From Ornithinimicrobium sp. CNJ-824 (lineage in GTDB: Bacteria; Actinomycetota; Actinomycetes; Actinomycetales; Dermatophilaceae): 64,000 nucleotides of DNA. Each line of letters begins with the position of its first letter. Within the stretch, counting starts at the first letter, position 1. The stretch covers positions 1 through 64,000 of the forward strand of contig NZ_MKKA01000033.1 in NCBI RefSeq assembly GCF_001942405.1. Direction: 5' to 3'. Positions 8,862 through 16,735 of this stretch are shown here, piece by piece. Both the position numbers and the translations under genes were made by a program. The notes under the pieces are model-generated. The model made no database searches. It was not told where the DNA came from and was given only the letters and a program-made list of their open reading frames with translations.

Positions 8862-8903
8862 AAAGGCCCCTGAACTTGCGTTTCCGCAGTTCAGAGGCCT
8901 TTT
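8862..8903. terminator. Bidirectional Rho-independent terminator
   Basis: A long hairpin: the arm AAAGGC..CTGAACTTGCG pairs with CGCAGTTCAG..GCCTTT around a short TTTC-type loop, followed by T-rich tracts on both strands. It can end transcription of tRNA-Asn (minus strand) and of the small DNA-binding gene (plus strand). Confidence 0.75.
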
Positions 8904-8910
8904 CACAACG

Positions 8911-8983
8911 CTCCCCCGGTTGGACTCGAACCAACAACCTGCCGGTTAACAGCCGGCTGCTCTGCCAATTGAGCTACAGGGGA
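8911..8983 (-). tRNA. tRNA-Asn (GTT)
   Basis: A 73-base cloverleaf read on the minus strand: acceptor TCCCCTG pairs with CGGGGGA, with G as discriminator base. The D-arm TAGCTCAATTGG, an anticodon stem GCCGG/CCGGC around TGTTAAC (anticodon GTT) and the T-loop GTTCGAGTCC are all in place. No CCA is encoded. Its 3' end faces the accessory region, the usual geometry for an integration target. Confidence 0.96.
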
Positions 8984-9074
8984 ATGTCGCAGCGAGGACA
9001 GACTCTAGCAAAGGCCACGACGGCGTCGAAATCGGTGCCCGGGCGCCGTGGCGTCCGCCGTGTCGTTCCGTCCG

Positions 9075-9656
9075 TCAGACGAGCTGCGGCGGGTCAGGGT
9101 CCAGACCTGCCTGGTCACGCACGTCCCGCCTCGCCTCGTGGACGGCACGAGCGAGGTCCCGGTCGACGGTCCGGGCACCCGGCCCCAGCAGCACCTGCTC
9201 CACCAGCTCACGCGTATGGAGCACCTTGCGCACGGTTACCCGCGCGGTGCGCCTGGGCCCCAGGTCGATCGCCCGGGTGAGCACCACGCTGGCGGTCGTC
9301 CGGTCGCGCAGCACCACCGGCACCGAGCCTGGGCCGGTCCGGTCACGCAATCGCCACCGTCGGGGGTCCGCGCCGTCCACGAAGTCCACCGTCAGCAGCC
9401 ACTCGTCCGGGTCCCAGGCGCCGCTGTCCACCTCGTGCCAGGGGCGTTCGACCACCGAGTCGCCCTCGGCGGTCCGTTCGAAGAGGCGCCAGGTCGTCAG
9501 CACGACCCAGTGTCCGCTGCCGTCCTCCTGGGCGGTCGCCAGGACCTGCTCGCCCCGGGCCAGCTCGGGCAGCGCCCCGTGGGGCACGTCCTTGGGGGAT
9601 CGCTGCGGATCCGGTCCCGCGGACCGGTCCGTGCGCGCTCGTCGCCACCATGCCAT
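9075..9656 (-). CDS. Conserved hypothetical protein downstream of dnaG
   Basis: 193 residues, starting two bases after the dnaG stop and therefore probably co-transcribed with it. The composition is soluble, with a VLTTWRLFERTAEGDS / RPWHEVDSGAWDPDEWLL region (about 51-90) that looks like a beta-rich fold, and a basic helical C-terminus. Proteins like this are found next to dnaG in related actinobacteria, but I do not know a function. No signal peptide or membrane segment is visible. Confidence 0.7.
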   Translation of the reverse strand: MAWWRRARTDRSAGPDPQRSPKDVPHGALPELARGEQVLATAQEDGSGHWVVLTTWRLFERTAEGDSVVERPWHEVDSGAWDPDEWLLTVDFVDGADPRRWRLRDRTGPGSVPVVLRDRTTASVVLTRAIDLGPRRTARVTVRKVLHTRELVEQVLLGPGARTVDRDLARAVHEARRDVRDQAGLDPDPPQLV

Positions 9657-9657
9657 G

Positions 9658-11559
9658 TCAGTTCATCCTGTCCTTGAGCTTTGCGTGCTCGCGCTGGAGG
9701 GCCATCAGCTCCTCGTCGACCCGTCGGGCCTCCGGGGTTCCGGGCGTCAGCCGCTGGAGCCGGCTGATGGTCTGGGCGATCCGCTGCTCGGACGCCGCGA
9801 GCCGCACCCGGAGCACGAGCGAGTCGACGTAGGCCTCGGTGGGCGTCCCGGTCTCCGGGTCGAGCCTGGTCGGCAGCGGGGCCACGGCGAGCTCGTGCAC
9901 CAGCCCCTGCACGGCTGGCGGCGTCCGGGCGAGCACCGCCCGGGTCCAGCTGGCCACGCTGGCCCCCTCCGCGGCGTAGACGCCGCCCGCCTCCTTGACG
10001 GCGTGCCAGACCGCCTGGTGCACCGGTGCCCGTAGCTCGGCCGCAGGCAGCTCGTCCATGTCCGCCGGGTAGATGGCGAGGGGATACTGCAACGCCACCT
10101 GGAGCAGGTGCCGCTCGGCGACCTGGACGGGGTCGGAGAGGTCGGCCCCCGGGACCACCGGCTCGGCGGCGACGGGTGGTGCGGCCGTGCGGGACCCGCC
10201 GGACCGGGCCGGGGCAGCGGCGGCCCGGGTCACCTCCACGGTCAGCGCCGTGGGGTCCACCCCCATCCATCCCGCCACGTCGCGGACGTACTCGGGGCGC
10301 AGCGTAGGGTCCTTGACCCCGGCGAGGATCGGGGCCACGGCCCGCATCGCCTGCACCCGTTCGCTGGCCAGGCCCAGGTCGTAGGGGGCCAGGGTGGTGC
10401 GCACCGCGAACTCGAACATCGGGGTGGCCCCGTCCACGAGCGCACGCACGGCCTCCGGACCGCCCCGCAGCCACAGGTCGTTGGGGTCCTGGCCCTCCGC
10501 AGCGACGGCGACGAACGACTGGGCGGCCCACCGCTCGTCGTGCTCGAAGGCCTTCATCGCCGCCTTCTGCCCGGCGGCGTCCCCGTCGAAGGTGAAGATC
10601 ACCCGGGCCGGCGCGCGACCGGCCTCGTCCCGCAGGATGCGGCGGAGCATGGAGATGTGGTCGCCGCCGAACGCGGTCCCGCAGGTGGCCACGGCGGTGC
10701 CCACGCCGGAGAGGTGGGCGGCCATGACGTCGGTGTAGCCCTCGACGACGACCGCCCGCCGTTCGGTCGCGATGGCCTTCTTGGCCAGGTCGAGCCCGTA
10801 GAGGACGCTGGTCTTGCGGTAGATCGGGGTCTCGGAGGTGTTCAGGTACTTGGCCGCCACCCGGTCGTCGTCGTAGAGCCGGCGGGCGCCGAAACCGACG
10901 GTGTCACCGGCGATCGACCGGATGGGCCAGACGACCCGGCCCCGGAAACGGTCGTACAGGCCCCGGGAGCTGCGGGCGGACAGCCCGCCGAGGACCAGCT
11001 CCTCGTCGGTGAAGCCCTTGCCGCGCAGGTGGTCCGAGAGGACCGAGCCGCCGCGCGGGGCATACCCGACCATGAACTGCCGGGCGTGCTCCCCGGTGAA
11101 GCCCTTCTCGCGGAGGAAGGCCCTGGCGGCCCGCCCCTCGCCGGAGGAGAGCAGCTGGTCGTGGTAGAACTCCTCGGCCACCCGGTGGGCCTCCATCAGC
11201 CGCATCCGCTGGCCGGCCGGCGCCTGGGGCCCGCCCCCGTCCGCTCCCCCGCCCTCCTCGTAGCGCAGCGTCAGGCCCAGCTGCCCGGCGAGGCGTTCGA
11301 CGGACTCGGTGAAGGTGAGGTGGTCGATCTTCTGGACGAAGTCGAGCACGTCCCCGCCCTCCCCGCAGCCGAAGCAGTGGAAGTAGCCCACGGCCGGCCG
11401 CACGGTGAAGGAGGGCGTCCTCTCGTCGTGGAAGGGGCACAGGCCCTTGAGCGTGCCCACGCCCCCGCCCCGCAGGGTCACGTGCTCCCTGACGACCTCC
11501 TCGATGGAGGCACGCTCCTTGACGGTCTGGACGTCCTCGTTCCTGATCCGTCCGGCCAC
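9658..11559 (-). CDS. dnaG: DNA primase
   Basis: About 633 residues from GTG at 11559, chosen because AGGAGG precedes it and the family N-terminus (IRNEDVQTVKERASIEEVV) begins there. The zinc finger CPFHDERTPSF...FHCFGCG lies at about 40-65, the DnaG catalytic core YAPRGGSVLSDHL and GLYDRFRGRVVWPI follows, and the TOPRIM motif VVVEGYTDVMAAH is near residue 270. The C-terminal third would contact replicative helicase DnaB. The enzyme makes RNA primers at the replication fork. Divergent from the LigD-type polymerase gene; dgt, dusB and glyS nearby give the usual actinobacterial order. Confidence 0.97.
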   Translation of the reverse strand: MAGRIRNEDVQTVKERASIEEVVREHVTLRGGGVGTLKGLCPFHDERTPSFTVRPAVGYFHCFGCGEGGDVLDFVQKIDHLTFTESVERLAGQLGLTLRYEEGGGADGGGPQAPAGQRMRLMEAHRVAEEFYHDQLLSSGEGRAARAFLREKGFTGEHARQFMVGYAPRGGSVLSDHLRGKGFTDEELVLGGLSARSSRGLYDRFRGRVVWPIRSIAGDTVGFGARRLYDDDRVAAKYLNTSETPIYRKTSVLYGLDLAKKAIATERRAVVVEGYTDVMAAHLSGVGTAVATCGTAFGGDHISMLRRILRDEAGRAPARVIFTFDGDAAGQKAAMKAFEHDERWAAQSFVAVAAEGQDPNDLWLRGGPEAVRALVDGATPMFEFAVRTTLAPYDLGLASERVQAMRAVAPILAGVKDPTLRPEYVRDVAGWMGVDPTALTVEVTRAAAAPARSGGSRTAAPPVAAEPVVPGADLSDPVQVAERHLLQVALQYPLAIYPADMDELPAAELRAPVHQAVWHAVKEAGGVYAAEGASVASWTRAVLARTPPAVQGLVHELAVAPLPTRLDPETGTPTEAYVDSLVLRVRLAASEQRIAQTISRLQRLTPGTPEARRVDEELMALQREHAKLKDRMN

Positions 11560-11654
11560 GCGCACCTCCTCCTGGGGCTGTCCGGGGCAGTCTAGGCGGC
11601 GCCGCCGACCAGGACGCGCGGCGTCCACACCGGCGCCCTCGCTACTGTGGGCCG

Positions 11655-12616
11655 ATGGTCAAGCAGAGCACGCCGGCCACCGAGCTGGAGGTGGACGGGC
11701 GGACCGTGCGGATCTCCAACCCGGATCGGGTCTACTTCCCGGAACCGGGCATCACCAAGCTGGACCTGGCCCGCTACTACGTGTCCGTCGGCGGGGGCAT
11801 CGTCAACGCCCTCCGCGAGCGGCCCTGCATGATGCACCGGTTCCCCGACGGCGTCACCGGGGAACGGGTCCACCAGAAACGGCTCCCGCGCGGCGCTCCC
11901 GACTGGGTCGAGACGGTGCACGTCACCTTCCCGCGCTGGAACCGGACCGCCGACGAGCTGTGCGTCACCGAGGTGGCCCAGGTGGTGTGGGCGGTCCAGA
12001 TGTCGTGCGTGGAGTTCCATCCCTGGAACAGCCGGAGGGGGCACGTCGAGCAGCCCGACGAGTGGCGGATCGACCTGGACCCGGGCGAGGACTGCGACTT
12101 CGCGACGGTGCGTCGGGTGGCCGGCGTCGTGCGGGAGGTGCTGGCCGAGCTGGGGGCCGTCGGCTGGCCCAAGACCACCGGCAGCAGGGGGATCCACGTC
12201 TACGTCCGCATCCCGCCCACGCACGGTTTCGGCGACGTCCGCCGTGCCGCCCTGGCGTTCGCCCGGGAGGTGGAACGGCGCACCGACGAGGCGACGACCG
12301 TCTGGTGGCGCAAGGACCGCGATCCCCGCGCGGTCTTCGTCGACTTCAACCAGACGCCCGCGACCACACCATCGCCGCGGCCTACAGCGTCCGCGCCACC
12401 CCGGACGCCCGCGTGTCCGCCCCGCTGACGTGGGACGAGGTCGACGACTGCGACCCGGCCGACTTCACGGTGCTGACGATGCCGGGACGCTACGCCGCGG
12501 TGGGCGACCTGCACGCGGGCATCGACGAGGCGGTCTTCGACCTCGGGACGCTGCTCGCCTGGGCGGAGCGGGACGAGGCGGAGGGACGGGCCACCCCGGA
12601 GGACCCGGGCGCCTGA
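11655..12616 (+). CDS. ligD: LigD-type polymerase/primase domain protein (one-base frame break)
   Basis: Stand-alone polymerase domain of the non-homologous end-joining ligase D family, about 320 residues after frame repair. Visible motifs are RISNPDRVYFPE, CMMHRFPDGV, HPWNSRR, DEWRIDLDPGEDCDF (the metal-binding aspartates), PKTTGSRGIHVYV and VFVDFNQ. After VDFNQ near 12353 the frame shifts by one missing base and the conserved block ARDHTIAAAYSVRATPDARVS continues to the stop at 12616. Such enzymes fill gaps with ribonucleotides at broken ends together with Ku and a ligase, neither of which is in this window. The frame break is probably a sequencing error. Confidence 0.88.
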
Positions 12617-12622
12617 GCGCGC

Positions 12623-13645
12623 CTACGGCGCGAGCTCCCGCACGATCTCCCCGGCCGGCCGGTCCTGGCAGGCCCGCCAGCCGCTGCCTGCCCACACGTG
12701 GATACCGTGCACGTCCCCGGCGGCGGCGGCCGCCGTGCGCACCGGACGGCTCACCTGGTCGAGGACCGGGAAGGCCGGCGGGGCCAGCGGTGCGAACCGG
12801 TCGACGAACCTGTTGCGCAGCGCACCGGCCACCCGCCCGCTGAACGCCCGGGTGGTGACCCGCTCGGTGAGCGAGGGGTCCCGGAGGGCAGCCCGGTAGG
12901 TGCGCGAGGCCCCCGACTCGGTCGCCAGCAGCAGGGCCGTGCCGACCTGGACGGCCGCGGCACCCGCGTCCTGCGCGCGGCGGACGTCCCCGCGGGTGGT
13001 CACCCCGCCGGCCGCGACGAGCGGCAGCGACGTCGTCGGACCGACGGTCTCCAGCAGCCCGAGGTGGTCGATCGCCGCCGGCTCGGCCTCGGGGTCGTGG
13101 GAGGCACGGTGGCCCCCGGCCTCCTGCCCCTGCAGGACCAGGACGTCGGCGCCGGCCGCCTCGGCGACCGCCGCCTCCTGCACCGAGGTCACGGTGACGT
13201 GCACCTCGCAGCCCACGGCCTGCCACCTGCCCACGGTCTCCCGGTCCGGCACGCCGAAGGTGCACGAGACCACGGCGGGCCGGAAGGTCTCCACGAGCAG
13301 GACCTTGTCCGCCCAGTGGTCGGTGTCCCCCCAGGACGGCGTGCCCGGCTCGACCCCCAGGCGAGCGGCATCGTGGGCCAGCGCCTCCCGGTAGACGGCC
13401 ACGGCCTGCTCGTGCCGGGCCCGGTCCACCGGCCGGGGCACGAACAGGTTGACGCCGAAGGGGCGGTCGGTCAGCCCCCGCGCGTGCACCAGGTCGGTGG
13501 CCATCTGCTCGGGGGTGCGGTAGCCCGCGGCGAGCATGCCCAGACCGCCGGCGTCGCTCACGGCGGCCAAGAGCAGGGGGCTGCTCACGCCACCGGCCAT
13601 GGGAGCCCCCACCACGGGGACGTCGAGGGCGTCGAGCACGGTCAC
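12623..13645 (-). CDS. Nitronate monooxygenase (NPD family)
   Basis: 340 residues, an FMN-dependent TIM barrel. The opening PVVGAPMAGGVSSPLLLAAV, the GADVLVLQGQEAGGHR block and the phosphate-binding LVAAGGVTTRGDVRRAQDAGAAAVQVGTA are typical of the 2-nitropropane dioxygenase family; the QGQEAGGH histidine is the usual catalytic residue. It oxidises nitronates such as propionate 3-nitronate. Start GTG at 13645 overlaps the end of dgt by four bases (GTGA), so the gene is probably translated together with dgt. Confidence 0.9.
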   Translation of the reverse strand: MTVLDALDVPVVGAPMAGGVSSPLLLAAVSDAGGLGMLAAGYRTPEQMATDLVHARGLTDRPFGVNLFVPRPVDRARHEQAVAVYREALAHDAARLGVEPGTPSWGDTDHWADKVLLVETFRPAVVSCTFGVPDRETVGRWQAVGCEVHVTVTSVQEAAVAEAAGADVLVLQGQEAGGHRASHDPEAEPAAIDHLGLLETVGPTTSLPLVAAGGVTTRGDVRRAQDAGAAAVQVGTALLLATESGASRTYRAALRDPSLTERVTTRAFSGRVAGALRNRFVDRFAPLAPPAFPVLDQVSRPVRTAAAAAGDVHGIHVWAGSGWRACQDRPAGEIVRELAP

Positions 13646-14908
13646 GGCATACCTCCTGGGGCGGTGCGGGACAGGACGGACAGGGCCCGGGCGCGGAGAG
13701 GCTGGCCACCTGGTCCAGGACGGCGCGGCGTGCGCCGCCGTCGTCGGTCGCGGCCTCGTAGGCCTCCCGGTGGAGCGGGTCCAGCAGCCCGGGGTCGAGC
13801 GTGTAGCGCTCGACGAGCGTGGCCAGCACCTCGCGCTCGGAGTGCATCACCACCCGTCGCTCCTCGCTGAGCATGACGAAGTGCGCGGCGACGGCCTTCA
13901 GACCGGCGGCCTGGGCCCGCACGCCGTCGGGGACGACGAGGTCGGCCGCGTAGCGGCGCAGCGGTCCGGGGCCGTGCCGGTCACGGGTGGCCGTCTCGAC
14001 GGTGTGCACGAAGTGCCCGATCAGGCGGGAGGTCATGTCCTTCAGTGCGGCGAGGTCGGACCGGGTCCCGGTGTGCTGCAGCGGGACCCACCCGCTGTCG
14101 AGCACGTCGCACAGTCCGTCCCGGACCTGCTCGGGGTCCAGGTCGGGGGCGTACCACCGGTGGGCCAGGTCGGCGACGTCCGCCTGCACGTCGGCCGAGC
14201 GCAGTGCCCGTGGGTCCACCCGTCCGGAGGCGATCGCGTCCTCGACGTCGTGCACGCAGTAGGCGACGTCGTCCGACCAGTCCATCACCTGGGCCTCCAG
14301 GCACCGACGTCGTGGCTGCCCGGACGGGGCGCCCTGCCGGACCCACTCGAAGACCGGCGTGTCGTCGGCGTACACCCCGAACTTGGCGGTCCCGGGGCCG
14401 TCGCGGTGCCAGGGGTACTTCAGCACCGCGTCGAGGCTGGCCCGGGTGAGGTTGAGACCGGCCGGGCGCCCGTCCGGGTGGGACCTCTTGGCCTCCAGCC
14501 GGGTCAGCACCCGCAGCGTCTGCGCGTTGCCCTCGAAGCCCCCGACGTCCGCGGCAAGCTCGTCCAGGACCTGCTCCCCGTTGTGCCCGAAGGGCGGGTG
14601 GCCGATGTCGTGGGCCAGGCAGGCGGTGTCGACCACGTCGCGTCGCAGCCGAGGGCAGCGCCGAACTCCCGCCCGATCTGGGCAACCTCCAGGGAGTGGG
14701 TGAGCCGGTTGCGCACGAAGTCGTCGCTGGTGGGCTGGACCACCTGCGTCGTCGCCGCCAGCCGCCGCAGGGCCGCGGAGTGGACCACGCGGGCGCGGTC
14801 ACGGGCGAAGTCGTGCCGGTCGGCCCGCTTCTGGGCCGGGTCCTCGGCGACCCAGCGCTCCCGGTCGGCGTCGGTGTAGCCCGCCGCTGCCTGCGTTCCC
14901 TGGTCCAC
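13642..14908 (-). CDS. dgt: Deoxyguanosinetriphosphate triphosphohydrolase-like protein (two one-base frame breaks)
   Basis: About 422 residues after repair. The HD-domain motifs are [34 protein letters not shown] (metal-binding HD) and [17 protein letters not shown]. Near 14645 the frame moves by one missing base inside [14 protein letters not shown], and near 13700 a second missing base (after VASLS) is needed to reach the family-like tail [16 protein letters not shown]. The enzyme removes triphosphate from dNTPs and controls dNTP pools. Start GTG at 14908. It follows dusB and precedes dnaG, the canonical order. Both breaks are best explained as sequencing errors. Confidence 0.9.
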
Positions 14909-14941
14909 GACAGCGAGGGTATGCGGTCGACGGGCACCGAC

Positions 14942-15498
14942 CTAGGCCGGGAGGGTCCCCTTCGGGCCACCCCGGTGCGGCTCCGGGGCTGGTCCGGCAG
15001 GCCGGCGACCGAGTGCGGCGGCGAGCACGGCGCGACGGGGCGGACGGGGACGTCCCGGTAGCCCCCGTCGGCGAGCCCCGCCTGGCGTTCGAAGACGCTG
15101 CGGGCGGCCCGGTCCCCGGTGCGGATCCAGGACCATGCCATCGAGGCGAGGTAGAGCGGCAGGAAGGGAAGGCCTCCGCAGAACGCCCACTGGGCGCTGT
15201 GGACCAGCTCGTGGTCCAGCAGGGAGGGGCGCCGAGCCATGAGCCGGTCGAGGTCGTGCCGGCTGACCACCACGTCGCCGACGGTGAAGGCACCGGCGAC
15301 GGGGAAGCGCCAACGGTAGTGGTCGGCCAGGAAGCAGTGTCGCGGACCCCGGCGGATCCTGGCCCCGCCGGCCGCGGCCACGCCCAGCCCGAGCGGCGTC
15401 GACAGGTTGACCCAGTTCAGGACGTGCCGGAGGCGGTCACCACGTCGGCCTGACCCGGTCGTCCCCGGCGAGCCCGCCCCGTGCAGGGGGTCAGGCAT
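14942..15498 (-). CDS. Hypothetical protein with HExxH motif (C-terminus uncertain)
   Basis: About 185 residues after inserting one base; without it the frame would run on into dgt. The middle contains LLDHELVHSAQWAFCGGLPFLPLYLASMAWSW: an HELVH zincin-like motif followed by a hydrophobic segment that could span the membrane once. DUF4157-like or minimal metallopeptidase folds share this arrangement, but I cannot assign a family. Start ATG at 15498 overlaps the end of the DUF2277 gene by eight bases. The frame change must lie in the last third, roughly 14990-15080. Confidence 0.5.
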
Positions 15499-15757
15499 AC
15501 CGGGCCCTGGCCCGTGCCCGGGCCTTCTCGGCCTCCACCTCCCGGTCCTTCGGCGGCGCGGAGCTCACCAGGGAGTCAAGCAGCTCCCGGGTCGCCCGGG
15601 CCACCGCCTCGACCGCCGCCTCGTAGGCGGGCTCGTTGGCCCGGGACGGCCGCGGGGTCCCGGCGACCTTGCGGACGTACTGCAGGGCCGCGGACCGCAC
15701 CTCCTCGTCGGTCGCAGGCGGCTCGTAGTTGAACAGCGGGCGGATGTTGCGGCACAT
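15491..15757 (-). CDS. DUF2277 family protein
   Basis: 88 residues. The N-terminus MCRNIRPLFNYEPPATDEEV and the following AALQYVRKVAGTPRPSRANEPA are the DUF2277 signature almost unchanged. The family is common in actinobacteria and has no known activity; homologues are small, helical and cytosolic. The C-terminus is a basic/acidic helix (KDREVEAEKARARARARYA). It overlaps the start of the HExxH protein gene. Confidence 0.88.
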   Translation of the reverse strand: MCRNIRPLFNYEPPATDEEVRSAALQYVRKVAGTPRPSRANEPAYEAAVEAVARATRELLDSLVSSAPPKDREVEAEKARARARARYA

Positions 15758-15837
15758 CCGTCCACTGTGCCACGCCCCACCGTGTCCGGTCAGGGATCCG
15801 AGGACCCTGGGGCCCGGGGCGGTGGCAGCATGGGCGC

Positions 15838-16710
15838 ATGACCACGGACCCCTCCCCCGCCACCCCCTCCCCCCTCGTCACGGCCCCCAGCTCCTCGCCG
15901 ACGAGCTCGCCGCGGCGCCGCACCGTGCTCCTCGACGTCCGGTGGAGCCTCGGCGCGGGCACCGCCGCCAACCGCGCCGCCTACCTGGAGGGGCACCTGC
16001 CGGGGGCCGCCTTCCTCGACCTCGAGCAGGCCCTGTCGGACCCGGTGTCCCCCGACGGCCGGGGCGGGCGCCACCCCCTGCCGTCCCGCACGCGGGTGCA
16101 GGAGGCCCTGCGGACGGCCGGGGTCCGGGAGGACGCACCCGTCGTCGTCTACGACGCCCGCACCTCGCTCGGTGCCGCGCGGGCCTGGTGGGTGCTGCGG
16201 CACTACGGGATCTCCGACGTGCGGGTGCTCGACGGCGGGCTGGAGGCGTGGCGGGCGGCCGGGCTGGCCGTCGAGGAGGGACCGGTGGACACCGGCGTCG
16301 GCGACGTGGTCCTGGGTCCGGGAGAGGACGACCTGCTGGACGCCGAGGGGGTGCGGCGCTGGCTGGCCGCGGACCGGCAGCTGCTGGACGCCCGCCCCGC
16401 GGACCGCTACCGGGGGGAGAACGAGGTGATCGACCCGGTCGCCGGCCACATCCCCGGCGCCCTGTCGCTGCCGGCCCTCTCGTTGCTCGCCGAGGACGGC
16501 ACCTTCCTGCCCGCGCCGGCCCTCCGCACCCTGCTGGAGCAGGCGGGTGCCGACCCGGACGCGGCGACGGCGGTCTACTGCGGCTCCGGCGTGCAGGCCG
16601 CCCATGCCGCCCTGGCCCTGGAGGCCGCCGGCCTGGGGGCCGGACGCTCCGCCGTCTACGTCGGCTCGTGGAGCGACTGGATCAGCGACCCCGGGCGTCC
16701 GACCGCCTGA
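15838..16710 (+). CDS. sseA: Sulfurtransferase (two-domain rhodanese)
   Basis: 290 residues with two rhodanese domains. The first, LLDVRWSLGAG...GHLPGAAFLDLE, lacks the catalytic loop cysteine; the second has LLDARPADRYRGENE, GHIPGALSLP and the active loop VYCGSGVQAAHAALALEAAG with the nucleophilic Cys. This matches thiosulfate or 3-mercaptopyruvate sulfurtransferases, which move a sulfane sulfur onto cyanide or thiols. Loop composition alone does not separate the two activities. The gene is divergent from the DUF2277 gene. Confidence 0.9.
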   Translation: MTTDPSPATPSPLVTAPSSSPTSSPRRRTVLLDVRWSLGAGTAANRAAYLEGHLPGAAFLDLEQALSDPVSPDGRGGRHPLPSRTRVQEALRTAGVREDAPVVVYDARTSLGAARAWWVLRHYGISDVRVLDGGLEAWRAAGLAVEEGPVDTGVGDVVLGPGEDDLLDAEGVRRWLAADRQLLDARPADRYRGENEVIDPVAGHIPGALSLPALSLLAEDGTFLPAPALRTLLEQAGADPDAATAVYCGSGVQAAHAALALEAAGLGAGRSAVYVGSWSDWISDPGRPTA

Positions 16711-16735
16711 CCGGTCACGGGCGACCGTTCCGCGC

